A stretch of DNA of 64,000 bases from Halogranum amylolyticum (GCF_900110465.1 NZ_FODV01000005.1:186001-250000); one strand, 5' to 3'. Positions 8,604-18,298 are shown, counted from the first letter of the stretch. Notes: generated by a model from the letters alone, not told the origin. Made by a program: numbers and translations.

Positions 8604-9584
8604 CTACCCCTCCCACTGCTCGTAGTCGTCGTAGACGCCCTTCGAGAGATATCGCTCGCTGGAGTCGGGGAAGACCGTCGCGACCGTGTCGAACGGGGCG
8701 TCGATCTCGTCGTCGCGGATCTCCCAAGCGACCTGCTGGGCGACGACGCTGTTGGCCGCGGCGCTCGACGCGACCAGCTGTCCCTCCTCGCGGGCGAGCC
8801 GCTGCATCTCCGCGTGCGTGTCCCGGTCGGCCACCTGCACGACGTCGTCGACGAGGTCGGCGTCGAACAGTTCGTTGGTCGCCGGATCGTGGGTACCGAT
8901 CCCCTCCGTCTTGTACTCGCCTTCTTCGACGTCGCGGCCCTGCAGCGTCGAGTAGAGCGAGCCTTCGGGTTCGACGGCGACGACGTAGGTGTCCGCGTGG
9001 AGTTCGCGACCGTAGCGCGCCATCCCCATCAGCGTCCCCGCGGTGCCACAGCCGGCGACGAGCGCACCGACCTCGCCGTCGAGTGCGTCGTAGATCTCGG
9101 GTGCGGTCGTCTCGTAGTGCGCCTCGACGTTGAGCGGGTTCTTGAACTGCTGGGGGACGACGGCGTCGTCGAGTTCCTCGGCGAGTTCGTGTGCGCGGTC
9201 GATGGCACCACCCATCCCGTCCTCGGAGGGCGTGTTGACGACGGTCGCACCGAGCGCGCGCATCAGTTGCTGTTTCTCGACGCTGAAGCGTTCGGGGACG
9301 ACGAACACCGCCTCGAGGTCGAGTCGACCGGCGGCGACGGCGATGCCGATGCCGGTGTTGCCCGCCGTCGGTTCGATCACCGTCCCACCGGGCGAGAGCG
9401 TCCCCTCGGCGAGCATCTGTTCGAGCATGTACTTCCCGATCCGGTCTTTGATGCTGGCACCGGGGTTGAACGACTCCAGTTTCGCGTAGACCGGAACGTC
9501 GTCGGGGGCGGCGTGGAGGGAGACGAGCGGCGTCTCACCGATAGTCTCTAAGACGGACGCGAGCGGTTCCCGATGGGTCGTCAT
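8604..9584 (-). CDS. cysK: PLP-dependent cysteine synthase / cystathionine beta-synthase family
   Basis: A 326-residue fold-type II PLP enzyme. NPGASIKDR carries the PLP lysine (Lys46), EPTAGNTGIG is the substrate-carboxylate loop, AGCGTAGTLMG is the phosphate-binding glycine loop, and TVFPDSSERYLSK near the end is standard for O-acetylserine sulfhydrylase and CBS. It most likely makes cysteine from O-acetylserine or O-phosphoserine plus sulfide; the CBS activity cannot be excluded from sequence. Length matches the family. The minus-strand box CGTTAAGG near 9610 is 27 nt upstream of ATG 9584. Confidence 0.85.
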   Translation of the reverse strand: MTTHREPLASVLETIGETPLVSLHAAPDDVPVYAKLESFNPGASIKDRIGKYMLEQMLAEGTLSPGGTVIEPTAGNTGIGIAVAAGRLDLEAVFVVPERFSVEKQQLMRALGATVVNTPSEDGMGGAIDRAHELAEELDDAVVPQQFKNPLNVEAHYETTAPEIYDALDGEVGALVAGCGTAGTLMGMARYGRELHADTYVVAVEPEGSLYSTLQGRDVEEGEYKTEGIGTHDPATNELFDADLVDDVVQVADRDTHAEMQRLAREEGQLVASSAAANSVVAQQVAWEIRDDEIDAPFDTVATVFPDSSERYLSKGVYDDYEQWEG

Positions 9585-9673
9585 TACGGTGGCAAATGTT
9601 GCCCCGTCCCCTTAACGTTGTTATCCTCGTCTCGCGTCGCTCACGGGAGAGCGTCGCGGGTCGATGGGGCGGA

Positions 9674-10036
9674 CTACTGACCGTCCGACGTGGACGGCGT
9701 CTCCGTCGAATCGGCCGACTGGTCGGTCTCGCTGCCGTCTTCGGCAGCAGTAGCGGCGTCGGCGCTGTCGCCAGCCAGCGAGTCGTCTTCGGCCTCGGCG
9801 ATGTGGGCTTCTGCCGTCACGGAGTCGAGGTCGATACCCTGCTCTTTGGCGAGCGCCTCCAGGATCGCGCGCTGCTCGGCGCTCTCGGCTTCGAGCGCCT
9901 CGACGCGGTCTCTGGTCCCACTGACCGTCTCCTGCATCTCTTTGATCTGATCGCGGAGCTCGTTGAGTCGCTTGTAGAGTTCCTCCGCCATGTCCGCGAT
10001 TCGCTGGACCTTCTTCGCCGTGCTTCCGAGTCCCAT
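9674..10036 (-). CDS. Small coiled-coil haloarchaeal protein (DUF5798-like)
   Basis: A 120-residue acidic protein. Residues 1-75 start with MGLGSTAKKVQRIADMAEEL and form a long heptad-type coiled coil (LYKRLNELRDQIKEMQETV); residues 80-120 are a low-complexity Asp/Ser/Thr/Ala tail. I recognise the N-terminus as a conserved family confined to haloarchaea, function unknown. It lies alone between cysteine synthase and halocyanin, all on the minus strand. Confidence 0.75.
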   Translation of the reverse strand: MGLGSTAKKVQRIADMAEELYKRLNELRDQIKEMQETVSGTRDRVEALEAESAEQRAILEALAKEQGIDLDSVTAEAHIAEAEDDSLAGDSADAATAAEDGSETDQSADSTETPSTSDGQ

Positions 10037-10090
10037 AGGCGAACGTACACGTGCTCCCTTGTGTGCGTTCCGGCTTTCCGGCCGACCACG

Positions 10091-10756
10091 TCAGCGACGT
10101 GACTGCGACTCCTCGCCAGTCTCCTGTTCGCCGTAGTCGCCGCCGTACTTCAGGAAAAAGTAAGCGAGCGCGACCACCGAGACGAACGCCGTCGTCGTCG
10201 CGACGGCGAGCGACCTCGCGGAGTCGGGCACCGACGGGAGGTCGACGGCGGGTTCCGGCTGTGCGCCACCCGCGACGACCGAGAGTTCGGCGATCATCCC
10301 GACCGACTCGTGGGGGATACAGAAGTAGCCGTAGTCGCCCTCGACCTCGAAGGTGTGGCTGTACTCCTCGCCGCCGGCGACGTCCCCCCGCTGGGGGTAG
10401 CCGCCCCGAGCGGCCGACTCGCCGTCGAAGTCACCGCTGGCGAAGAACTCGGCGTCCTCTGGGATCTCGTCCTCGTACGCGGTGACGCTGTGACCGACCG
10501 TGCCGACGTTCACCCACCGGACCGTGTCTCCGGGGGCGATGGTCAACTCGTCGGGGTCGAACACGAGGCCGTCGGTCATATCGACGGTGTGAGTCGTTCC
10601 CCCGCCGTCCTCCTGTGCGGCGGCGGATCCTGCGCTGCCGGCCACCGTCGCCGCGGCAGCGGCCCCTCCTGTCACGCCTCGGAGGAACGCACGGCGGGTC
10701 GTTCCGGAGGCGGTGGCGGATGCACGACGACGACTCTCGTTCGTAGGGGACTCCAT
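10091..10756 (-). CDS. Halocyanin-type blue copper protein, membrane anchored
   Basis: A 221-residue plastocyanin-fold electron carrier. TRRAFLRG (residues 20-27) with a hydrophobic stretch is a Tat signal. The copper ligands are His89 in VGHSV and Cys146, His149, Met154 in YFCIPHESVGM. One C-terminal helix (about 187-205) and a short charged tail anchor it to the membrane with the copper domain outside. Halocyanins shuttle electrons in the respiratory chain; the exact partner is not shown by the context. The minus-strand box GTTTATTCC at about 10781-10789 lies close to -27 of ATG 10756. Confidence 0.9.
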   Translation of the reverse strand: MESPTNESRRRASATASGTTRRAFLRGVTGGAAAAATVAGSAGSAAAQEDGGGTTHTVDMTDGLVFDPDELTIAPGDTVRWVNVGTVGHSVTAYEDEIPEDAEFFASGDFDGESAARGGYPQRGDVAGGEEYSHTFEVEGDYGYFCIPHESVGMIAELSVVAGGAQPEPAVDLPSVPDSARSLAVATTTAFVSVVALAYFFLKYGGDYGEQETGEESQSRR

Positions 10757-11132
10757 AGGTACGTGATACGGCCCGGAGGGGAATAAACGTCACCTCGGTG
10801 AACAGAGCCGCCGCTCACTCGTCCGTGGCCCAACTGCGCCGTCTCCGGAGATATCGACTGAGACATCTGAATCGTTGATTGTCGCTCACTTCGACACGTA
10901 CAACATCTGTCAGAAGGCTGGGCGAGTTGGTGACCGCTCTCGAACGTGAGTTCAGAGCGGGCTTCCGCAGGGTGTTCTACGGCGACTTCCGGGCCCGCGA
11001 GTCTACCGGCGCCGACGCGGACGAGACGACGCTCGAACGCTGTACCGGGGCCGAACCGCTGTGTGAACACGCGGTAGCGGCGAAAGAGCGCATCACCGGT
11101 GCGCTTTTGCGCTCCCCATCGCACGTTTCGCC
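10757..11132. other. 376-nt spacer; possible ORF remnant at 10930-11157
   Basis: The halocyanin promoter lies at the left end and the surE box (GCTTTTGCG, about 11103) at the right end. Between them, the plus-strand frame from GTG 10930 to 11157 reads VTALEREFRAGFRRVFYGD and stays acidic with strong G/C in third positions for about 60 codons, which looks protein-like. It has no promoter at the expected distance, overlaps the surE start and matches nothing I recognise, so it may be a gene remnant or chance. Confidence 0.25.
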
Positions 11133-11915
11133 ATGGGCAGAACCCGCATCTTGCTGACCAACGACGACGGTATCGAGAGCGTTGGCTTCCGCGCACTCTA
11201 CGACGTCCTCGACGAGGTCGCCGACGTGACGGCCGTCGCGCCCGCAGACGACAAGAGCGCCGTCGGCCGGGCGATGTCCCACGAGGCCGCCGTCGAAGAA
11301 CACGAACTCGGGTACGCCATCCACGGGACGCCCGCCGACTGCACCGTCGCGGGACTCGAGGCGCTCTGTCCCGACACCGATCTGGTCGTCGCCGGCTGCA
11401 ACAAGGGTGCGAACCTCGGTGCGTACGTGCTCGGGCGGTCGGGGACGGTCAGCGCCGCCGTCGAGGCGGCCTTCTTCGACGTCCCCGCGATGGCGGTCTC
11501 GCTCTACGTTCCGGGCGGGACCGGCGAGTGGCACGAGAAGGCGACCGACCCCGGAGACTACCGGGAGGCGACCGACGCCGCGGTCTTCCTCGCAGAACAC
11601 GCCGTCGACGCGGGCGTCTTCGAGCAGGCGGACTATCTGAACGTCAACGCGCCGATGCCGGGCGACGACCCGGCGGAGATGGCGATCACCGCACCGTCGA
11701 CGCTGTACGACATGACGGCCGAACACGAGAACGCGACCGTCCGGCTGGTCGACCGCATCTGGGACCGGATGCGCGACGACGACCTTCCGGACCCCGAGGG
11801 GACTGACCGTCGCGCCATCGTCGACGGGAAGGTTAGCGTTTCGCCGCTGACCGCACCCCACACCACCGAACACCACGAGTCGCTGGACGCGCTGGCGGAG
11901 ACGTACCGGACGTAG
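11133..11915 (+). CDS. surE: 5'/3'-nucleotidase SurE
   Basis: A 260-residue member of the SurE survival-protein phosphatases. ILLTNDDGIESVGF gives the catalytic Asp pair (residues 12-13), VAPADDKSAVGRAMS the second conserved block, IHGTPADCTVAGL and VVAGCNKGANLG the third (Cys-Asn-Lys in place of the more common SGINxG). It dephosphorylates nucleoside monophosphates in the cytoplasm. A TATA-like GCTTTTGCG ends about 24 nt before ATG 11133, consistent with a leaderless mRNA. Confidence 0.9.
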   Translation: MGRTRILLTNDDGIESVGFRALYDVLDEVADVTAVAPADDKSAVGRAMSHEAAVEEHELGYAIHGTPADCTVAGLEALCPDTDLVVAGCNKGANLGAYVLGRSGTVSAAVEAAFFDVPAMAVSLYVPGGTGEWHEKATDPGDYREATDAAVFLAEHAVDAGVFEQADYLNVNAPMPGDDPAEMAITAPSTLYDMTAEHENATVRLVDRIWDRMRDDDLPDPEGTDRRAIVDGKVSVSPLTAPHTTEHHESLDALAETYRT

Positions 11916-12012
11916 ACGGAACTCGGGGAACGCACGTCGAACCGGTAAGCGGACGGTCCACTAATTACGCCAGTACCAAGGAATATATCCGGGCGAACGT
12001 GTTTCCACAACT

Positions 12013-12693
12013 ATGCAGCAGCCATTCGTCGAGTTGCTACAGGCCAACGCACGACACGCCGACGAGTTCCAGTCGAAGTTCGACGACGTACAGGACAGCC
12101 AGCGTCCCGAGGTCGTCACCGTCTGCTGTTCGGACTCGCGGGTCCTCCAAGACCGGATGTGGGAGAACGACGAACCGGGACGGATCTTCACCTGTGGGAA
12201 CATCGGTAACCGTGTCGTCCAGCAGACCGAGTCCGGCACGGTCGTCTCCGGCGACGTGCTCTACCCGATCGAACACACCGGGACGAACGTCGCCGTCGTC
12301 GTCGGCCACACGGGATGTGGCGCGGTGACGGCGACGTACGACGCACTCACCGACGGCGTCTCCGAACTGGCGGGCATCGAACACTGTCTCGACCTGCTGA
12401 AACCGCAGCTCGAACCGGGTCTCGAACTGCTCCCCGACGACGTCGACCGGGCGGGGTCGATCAACCGCCTCGTCGAGTACAACGTCGACCGGCAGGTCGA
12501 GTTCCTCCGCGAGAGCGACGACGTCCCCGACGACGTCGAGGTCGTCGGCGTCGTTTACGACTTCCAGGACGTGTACTCGGGCCGTCGCGGCGAAGTTCAC
12601 GTGATCAACGTCGACGGCGAGACGGACGTCGAGACGCTGCGGGACGACAACCCCGAGGTCGACTCGCGGATCGAGCGCCTCTGGGAGTACTGA
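12013..12693 (+). CDS. can: Beta-class carbonic anhydrase
   Basis: A 226-residue enzyme that interconverts CO2 and bicarbonate. VTVCCSDSRV holds the first zinc Cys and the Asp-Arg dyad, and VVVGHTGCGAVTATY gives the remaining zinc His and Cys. IFTCGNIGNRV and VVGVVYDFQDVYSG are also family blocks. The box AATATATCC at about 11981-11989 lies 27 nt before ATG 12013. It faces the CapA-type gene tail to tail. Confidence 0.92.
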   Translation: MQQPFVELLQANARHADEFQSKFDDVQDSQRPEVVTVCCSDSRVLQDRMWENDEPGRIFTCGNIGNRVVQQTESGTVVSGDVLYPIEHTGTNVAVVVGHTGCGAVTATYDALTDGVSELAGIEHCLDLLKPQLEPGLELLPDDVDRAGSINRLVEYNVDRQVEFLRESDDVPDDVEVVGVVYDFQDVYSGRRGEVHVINVDGETDVETLRDDNPEVDSRIERLWEY

Positions 12694-12735
12694 GCGTCGT
12701 CGCAGTCGCGGTCGCAGTTGCTCGTGAAGCGTCGC

Positions 12736-14888
12736 CTACTCCAGACGAATCCACTCGATCGCACTCTGTTCTTCCCCGGCGGGCGCCACGAGTTCGACGG
12801 TCGCCTCGCCGTCCACTCGGAGGTGGTCGTACCGTTGCCCGCCGTCGCTGTCGCTCCACTCGACGAGTCGCAACTCGTCGAACCGCACGGTGCTGTCGCC
12901 GTCCTCCGGCGGGGACAGTCGAAGGTAGAAGTCGACGTACTCGGCGTCGACCGGAGGTTCGAACTCCCGGTGGAGACGTCCCCACTCGTCGCCCGTCCCG
13001 TCGAGGTCGAAGCTCCGTTCACGCAGTGCGTCGCCGCCGTCGACTCGTACCACCGCCACAGCAGTTCCAGCCCCTCCGAGGATCCATACTGGTACTGTCC
13101 GGTCAGCGTGAGCGGGCCGTCTATGGGAATCCGGTCGATCGGCGAAAGGATCGCGCGCTGTTCGTCACCCGCCTCGCGTGTCAGTCGGACTCCCCCGGAG
13201 CCGTCTCGTCCGACTCCGCGACCACTCGCGTCGTCGCCGCGTCCGAACCGCCACAGCGGCCCCTCGTACCGGCGCTCGTCCACGTCGGGGTCGTCGAAGT
13301 CACCGGTCGGCAACAGGTCGACGCCGAGTTCGATCTCGTCGGCACCGTCGACGACCGACCGAGCCCACCCCGACTCCCGGGCGAGTATCGTCCCGTCGCC
13401 CTCGACCGTCCTCTGGTCGGTTCGCCGGTCGTGCTCGGCGTCTCGTCGATACTGGAACGTCGAGCGGCCGAGATCGAACTCATCGGAGGAGAGGGCGGCC
13501 GTCCGACGGAGCTGGGCTAGTCCGGGTTCCGCGACGACACCCTTCGGGACGTAGCCCTCGACGAGCAGCGGGTCGAGGTACGCTCTCCGGACGCCGCTCT
13601 CCGTGACGTGGACCGTCAGCAGGTACGACTGAAACGTCTCCCACAAGTTCTGATCGAACACGAGGTTGCCGAGCGACCACGCGACGAGTGTCGAGTCGTA
13701 GAACTCGAGACCGCCCGTGACGTGTGGGTGATGGTTGACGACAAGATCCGCCCCCGCCGCACTCGCCGTCTCGGTCAGATCTCGGACCGTCTCGGTCGGC
13801 GTCCGCTGGTACTCGCTCCCGCCGTGTATCTGGACGACGGTGACGTCGGCGTTCCGTGCGGTCTCCCGGACGGCCGTTTCGAGACGGTCGGCGGTCGCCT
13901 CGGCCGCGCCGACGTCACCCGAGAACTGCAGTGTCTCCGTCGCTCCGTCGTCGGTCGACCGAGAGAGCGAGTGTTCGATCGACCGATCGCTGTCGGCCGA
14001 CCAGTCGACGGTGTACTGACTTCCGGTCACCGTCGTACACGAGAGCATGCCGACCGTCAACCCCTCACGTTCCAGATAGGCCGGTTTCCATGCCTGTTCG
14101 CTACTCTGACCAGCCCCGGAGTAGGCGAGGTCAGCCGAGTCCAGTGTCTGTTCCGTCTCCGTGAACCCGGGCGTCAGCGCGTCGAAGACGTGGTTGTTGC
14201 CGAGTGCGACGTAGTCGACGCCCGCGTCCACGAGCGCGGGTGCGGCGGCCGGATCCGAGACGAACGAGTACTTCTTGTTCGGATGTCGCCACTCGGTCGT
14301 CGTGAGTGCGGTCTCGAGGTTCACCGAGGTGACGTCGGCCTGTTGCAGGAGCGGCCGGACGTAGCTCAGTATCTCCTTGTGATCGGCGCGGCGCTCCAAG
14401 GAGTCGATTCTGAACCGCTGGCTGAGCGAGTCGTCGTTCTCCTCGTAGAAGCGCCGTCCGAACATCACGTCGCCGCCGAAGCTCATCGAGACGGTTCCCT
14501 CGCGAGGCGTCAGTTCGACGCGAAGCGGCGTATCGGGTGCGGCAGCGACGGTCCGACCGACGTGGGCCGACTCGCTCACCTGTACCCAGACGCGCTCCCC
14601 GCCCGTCTCGAGCGTGAACGCTCCTCGCTCGTTCGTCGTGGTCTGTGCGATCGTCTCCGAACCGCGAACGGTCGCACTCACGGTCGCTCCGTCGAGCGGG
14701 TCGCCGGTCGTCCGCAACACGCGTCCCTCCACGACCGACGGTCCCAGTCGGGACGACGTCGCCGTCTCGGTTCCCGACGGCGTGGTCGCCGAGTCGTCTG
14801 ATCGCTGTTCCCCACAACCCGCCAACCCCGCTGTGACCCCGAGACTCGACAGCCGAACGAACTCCCCTCTCGAGATGTTGTATTTCAT
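12736..14888 (-). pseudogene. CapA-family lipoprotein gene with single-base frameshift
   Basis: The frame starts at ATG 14888 with a lipoprotein signal ending in a LAGC lipobox, then a carboxypeptidase-regulatory-like repeat (VVEGRVLRTTGDPLDGATV, about residues 50-125) and a CapA/metallophosphoesterase domain: MSFGGDVMFGRR, VNLETAL, ALGNNHVFDAL, VVQIHGGSEYQRTP, VNHHPHVTGG. CapA proteins act in polyanion or polyglutamate capsule chemistry or as surface phosphoesterases. Near 13071-13074 a CCCC run (GGGG on the coding strand) shifts the frame; from about 13060 to 12736 the proper continuation AVVRVDGGDALRERSFDLD encodes a C-terminal beta-sandwich. One missing G explains it. Unshifted, the original frame reads Ser/Arg-rich noise to 12597, overlapping the carbonic anhydrase gene. 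Real mutation and homopolymer read error are both possible. Confidence 0.8.
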
Positions 14889-15220
14889 ACATCAAACTGA
14901 TGACCGACTCGCAAAGACGTTGTCTTATCGAGACCTCGATTGCCGGTCGGAGCGACAGCCGACCCGACCGCGCCGCTGTAGTGTCGTGAGTCACTCGTTC
15001 GTGTTCGTCGTTCTCGTCTGGTCTCCCGACCCAGTGAGCCGCGAGTGAGAGTTCCGTGTACCCCGGTTCGATGACCGAGTAGGGTACAGACGACCATGCG
15101 GAGTTTCGTTGGTTCGGACAGATGGGACTAGTTTGCGACTCGAATCTCCGATCCGTACTCTCCAGCCAGTGCGACATAGTGTTAATAGTTTTATAAATAC
15201 TTGGCGAGCGTAGCCTGCTC
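14889..15220. other. 332-nt divergent spacer
   Basis: No convincing gene on either strand. The right end holds the strong AT-rich promoter of the CPBP protease gene: GTTTTATAAATACTTGG at about 15188-15204, centred 27 nt before its ATG. Base composition shifts toward AT here, at the start of the accessory stretch. Confidence 0.6.
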
Positions 15221-16027
15221 ATGGATACAATCGTCGAGCGTCGCCCATTGATATTCACCCTCGGAATCGGAGTAGGAATCATCGCGCTGGCAGTCGTCAG
15301 TCGCCTCGTGCTTGCACCGTTGCTTCCTCAGCTTACGCGTGAAGGTATCGGCCTTTTGCTGAATTGGATTTTTGTCGCGTTCAGTATCGGCCTCGTCTCG
15401 TGGCTCGGGTGGTGGGACAAGGTTCGGCTCACCGCACCCGCCAACCGCCGTGCGCTCGTCTATCTGCTTCCGTTCGCAGCGATAGTGTTCCTACCGATCG
15501 TCTTCGGGATGGCCGTTCCCGAGGTCGCGCTAATCGAGGGAGAGACGCTTCCCGCTTGGGCAACCATCGTCCTCATCGTCGTTGGTGTTGCGCTGGGGGC
15601 CGCCATCTCCGAGGAACTGCTCTACCGTGGTGTGCTACTTCGTGCCCTCGAACCCCGTGGTCGCCTGTATGCCGGCGTTGTGACGGCAACAGTGTTCGGT
15701 CTGACCCACGTTTCGCAGATTGTCCTTGGCGCACCCGTCATGGAGTGGCTCGTCACCATGTTCCTGATAATTCCGACGGGAATCGGTCTCGCGGCAGTCA
15801 CGTTCCGGCTGGAGAGCCTGTGGCCGCTCGTCGTGTGGCACTTCGCTGTCGATAGTACGTCCCTACACGCCGCCAGTATGCCGACGGCGTACGTCGCTAG
15901 CCTCCTCGGACTTACGGTGCTGGTCGGCGCGATGGGCATCTGGCTCCTCCGACACGACGATAAGGCAGCTCGACCCGACGCCCGAAACGACCTCGCAAGT
16001 GCGGTCATCGACTCGGATTCGAGCTGA
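15221..16027 (+). CDS. CPBP-family intramembrane metalloprotease
   Basis: A 268-residue protein with about eight membrane helices. The three CPBP (CAAX protease/Abi) motifs are present: EELLYRGVLL (residues about 134-143), FGLTHVSQ (about 163-170) and VVWHFAVD (about 204-211), whose Glu and His residues would bind the metal. Members cleave prenylated proteins in eukaryotes; in prokaryotes they process membrane peptides or give bacteriocin self-immunity, and the substrate here is unknown. The gene uses more A/T-ending codons than its left neighbours. A TATAAATA box is centred 27 nt before ATG 15221, so the mRNA should be leaderless. Confidence 0.85.
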   Translation: MDTIVERRPLIFTLGIGVGIIALAVVSRLVLAPLLPQLTREGIGLLLNWIFVAFSIGLVSWLGWWDKVRLTAPANRRALVYLLPFAAIVFLPIVFGMAVPEVALIEGETLPAWATIVLIVVGVALGAAISEELLYRGVLLRALEPRGRLYAGVVTATVFGLTHVSQIVLGAPVMEWLVTMFLIIPTGIGLAAVTFRLESLWPLVVWHFAVDSTSLHAASMPTAYVASLLGLTVLVGAMGIWLLRHDDKAARPDARNDLASAVIDSDSS

Positions 16028-16410
16028 AGTCGTCTCTGTAAATGTATCGCCCTGCATCAGTATGGAGATCCAGATCTGTTAGACGCTACCTGCTCTCGCG
16101 CCACTCGACTTTGCTCAGGCGGCTGAAATCCGCAACGTAAACGAGAGAAACGAAGCCGTTTTTGCGCTTGAAACGCCGAAAAACGCAGGGCGAGGGTGAG
16201 AAGACGACGCCGAATACAGGCGACAGCGGGTGGCGGTCGGTGGTCCTAAGCACGGTTCCGAGCATCTCCTCGGATACGCCACGAGAATAGACGTCTGCCG
16301 CTCTTACTCATAGAGATTATCGGAGGAGTTCATCGCTTACTCATCCGGCAACCGTTTCTCGTGGATTGCTAATCCAGACGAAGAGCCACGGTTGGCGACG
16401 ATAATCCCTA
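16028..16410. other. 383-nt spacer holding repeat copy A
   Basis: No gene is visible. The stretch contains copy A of the chorismate-mutase-end repeat (16086-16136) and AT-richer sequence without strong coding signal. It separates the convergent CPBP and CNNM genes. Confidence 0.6.
16086..16136 (-). repeat. Degenerate copy A of the chorismate mutase 3' end
   Basis: Read on the minus strand it encodes SKVEWRESR and a stop, a degraded version of the LNKVEQRxxR end of chorismate mutase. It matches copy B (18121-18171) at 44 of 51 bases, all seven differences being transitions. It lacks the downstream sequence shared by copy B and the real gene. Read as a remnant of an attachment-type site or duplicated gene end. 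Confidence 0.7.
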
Positions 16411-17742
16411 TCAGTCCACCGCTGCGTCATCGATATCTCTTTGGTGGACTCGTACCGTCGAAATACGGGTCCCCTCGACGCTCGTTACCTCAACCACGTG
16501 ATCGTCGATCTCGACGCGGTCGCCGAGTTCTGGCGCGCGGTTGAGCTGTCCGAGCACTAATCCGCCGATCGTTTCGACCTCTTCGCTTTCGAAGTCCACA
16601 TCGAGGGTGTCGTTAACGTTCGACAACGAGACTCCCCCGTCGATGTCGTACATTCCGTCGTCGCGCCGGCGTATCGAGGGTTCGCGCTCGTCGAGGTCGA
16701 ACCCGTCTCGAAGGTCTCCGACGAGGGCCTCGACGATGTCTTCGACCGTTGCAATCCCCTCGAACGCTCCCCACTCGTCGATGACGCCGGCTATCTGCTG
16801 GCGATCCTCTCTGAACTGTATCAGGAGATCGCTGATCGTCATCGTCTCCGGAACGATGAGGATCTCGCGGGCGATGTCACCGACTCTCTCTGCATCCCCG
16901 TCGTCTATCTCTGCTCGCAGCACGTCCTTGACGTCCACGAATCCGACCACTTGGTCGCCGTCGTTGGCATCGAGAACCGGATAGCGCGTGTGACCGGCCT
17001 CGAAGACGGTCGACTGAAGTTCGGATAGCGTGGCATCCGCCGGAACGCTCACCACGTCCGGTCGGGGGACCATGACCTCTCGCACCACGGTGTCGTCGAG
17101 ATCGAAGACCCGCTCGATCATCGTCACTTCTGCCACGTCGATGTCTCCTTCCTCGCCGGATCGGGAAAGCACTCGAAGGAGCTCCCGTTCGCCGAGCGTC
17201 TCGTCCGTTTCGGAGGCGGGCGGCACGCCGATCGACCGCGTGAACGCGTTGGCCGTCCCGTTGAAGACGACGATCCCGGGATAGAGGATGTAATAGAAGA
17301 TCTTCATCGGCGGGGCCAGGAACAGCGAGAGTCGCTCGGTCTTGGCGATTGCAAGCGTCTTCGGCGCGAGCTCACCGAAGACGACGTGGAGGAACGTGAT
17401 GAGACTGAAGCCGACCGCGAAGGCGACGAGATGGATGAGATTCGCCGGGAGAATCGGTTCCAAAACGGGTTCGATGAGCGACGCCACGGCGGGTTCGCCG
17501 ACCCATCCCAGTCCCAGAGAAGCGATGGTGATGCCGAGCTGCGTCGTCGCGAGATAGTCGTCGAGGTTTGCCATCACTTCCTGGAGCGTCCCCGCGCCAG
17601 GTCGCCCCTCCTCGACGAGCTGTTCGACCGACGTTCCCCGTATCCGAACGAAAGCGAACTCAGCAGCGACGAAAAACCCGTTCAGAACCACGAGAATCAG
17701 TGCAGCGACGAGTTGTGCCGCCGAGATAACGACGTTTACCAT
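16411..17742 (-). CDS. CNNM/CorC-type transporter with CBS pair (DUF21-CBS-CorC_HlyC)
   Basis: A 443-residue membrane protein. Residues 1-190 form the CNNM (DUF21) membrane domain with VVLNGFFVAAEFAFVRIR and FLHVVFGELAPKTLAI. Two CBS repeats follow (MVPRPDVVSVPADATLSEL and ILIVPETMTISDLL), then a CorC_HlyC domain with VETIGGLVLGQL and ELGDRVEIDDHVVEV. The family moves magnesium, cobalt or sodium, with nucleotide sensing by the CBS pair. ATG 17742 opens directly on the first helix. An in-frame ATG at 17796 with an AT-rich box at about 17806-17817 is an alternative, and the open frame further upstream to 18078 is not protein-like. It lies between repeat copies A and B. Confidence 0.85.
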   Translation of the reverse strand: MVNVVISAAQLVAALILVVLNGFFVAAEFAFVRIRGTSVEQLVEEGRPGAGTLQEVMANLDDYLATTQLGITIASLGLGWVGEPAVASLIEPVLEPILPANLIHLVAFAVGFSLITFLHVVFGELAPKTLAIAKTERLSLFLAPPMKIFYYILYPGIVVFNGTANAFTRSIGVPPASETDETLGERELLRVLSRSGEEGDIDVAEVTMIERVFDLDDTVVREVMVPRPDVVSVPADATLSELQSTVFEAGHTRYPVLDANDGDQVVGFVDVKDVLRAEIDDGDAERVGDIAREILIVPETMTISDLLIQFREDRQQIAGVIDEWGAFEGIATVEDIVEALVGDLRDGFDLDEREPSIRRRDDGMYDIDGGVSLSNVNDTLDVDFESEEVETIGGLVLGQLNRAPELGDRVEIDDHVVEVTSVEGTRISTVRVHQRDIDDAAVD

Positions 17743-18298
17743 CGGTGCTTCCGAAAAGTACTGCCGTTCGATTGTAGTGCGTCCATATCTCTGCATCTCG
17801 TTCCATTTACTAAAAGCATCTAAAGAGTCCTCGAGTGGTCGAGTGCCGTCGGTAGCGAACCGAACCAGTAGACGTCGTGGGGGATAATGGGCACGAATTC
17901 TCGTGACGCATCGATTGGATAGCGAATCACGCAATAGACAGGTCCGCGAATGGATGCCCGCGAATAGTTCGGCAATCGCCGCAAGGTCACTCTTCGATTC
18001 AGTGCCCCAGACGACTATAGAACCGTGTTCTCGTTCCCGGTCGTAGAACGAAAGAGCAACAGCTGGAAAGATAATCAATCAACCGTCTGGCAAGAGAACC
18101 TCTGGAACGCCTGAATTCGTCTACCTGCTCTCGCGCTGTTCGACCTTGTTCAGGTGGCTGAAATCCGTAACACTTTCAGCCGAAATTAATCGGTCGCTCC
18201 GTCTCAGATCCGAAGAAAACGGTCGAAACAGCGCCTCATGGATCGCTGTATATAAACAAATGACTCGTGGAGAAGAAAGCCCCACTGTTATTGGTGCT
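17743..18298. other. 556-nt spacer holding repeat copy B
   Basis: No gene supported. It carries the CNNM promoter area, repeat copy B (18102-18171) and, from 18175, AT-rich sequence before the 3' end of the Bat-type regulator gene. Confidence 0.6.
18102..18171 (-). repeat. Degenerate copy B of the chorismate mutase 3' end
   Basis: On the minus strand the frame reads HLNKVEQRESR and a stop (CTA at 18121-18123), closely matching the end of the real chorismate mutase (LNKVEQRSKR, stop at 21894). The similarity continues about 17 nt past the stop: AACGCCTGAATTCG here against AACGCCCGAATTCG at 21879-21892. Such a gene-end duplicate with flanking sequence is what site-specific integration at a gene 3' end leaves behind. 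Confidence 0.75.

Noticed and set aside
14885-15097. A 70-residue minus-strand frame between CapA and the CPBP gene
   Set aside because: Low-quality composition, no promoter and no relatives; judged non-coding.
17743-18078. N-terminal extension of the CNNM transporter
   Set aside because: The added residues are not protein-like and would precede the first membrane helix by more than 100 residues; the start at 17742 is typical for the family.
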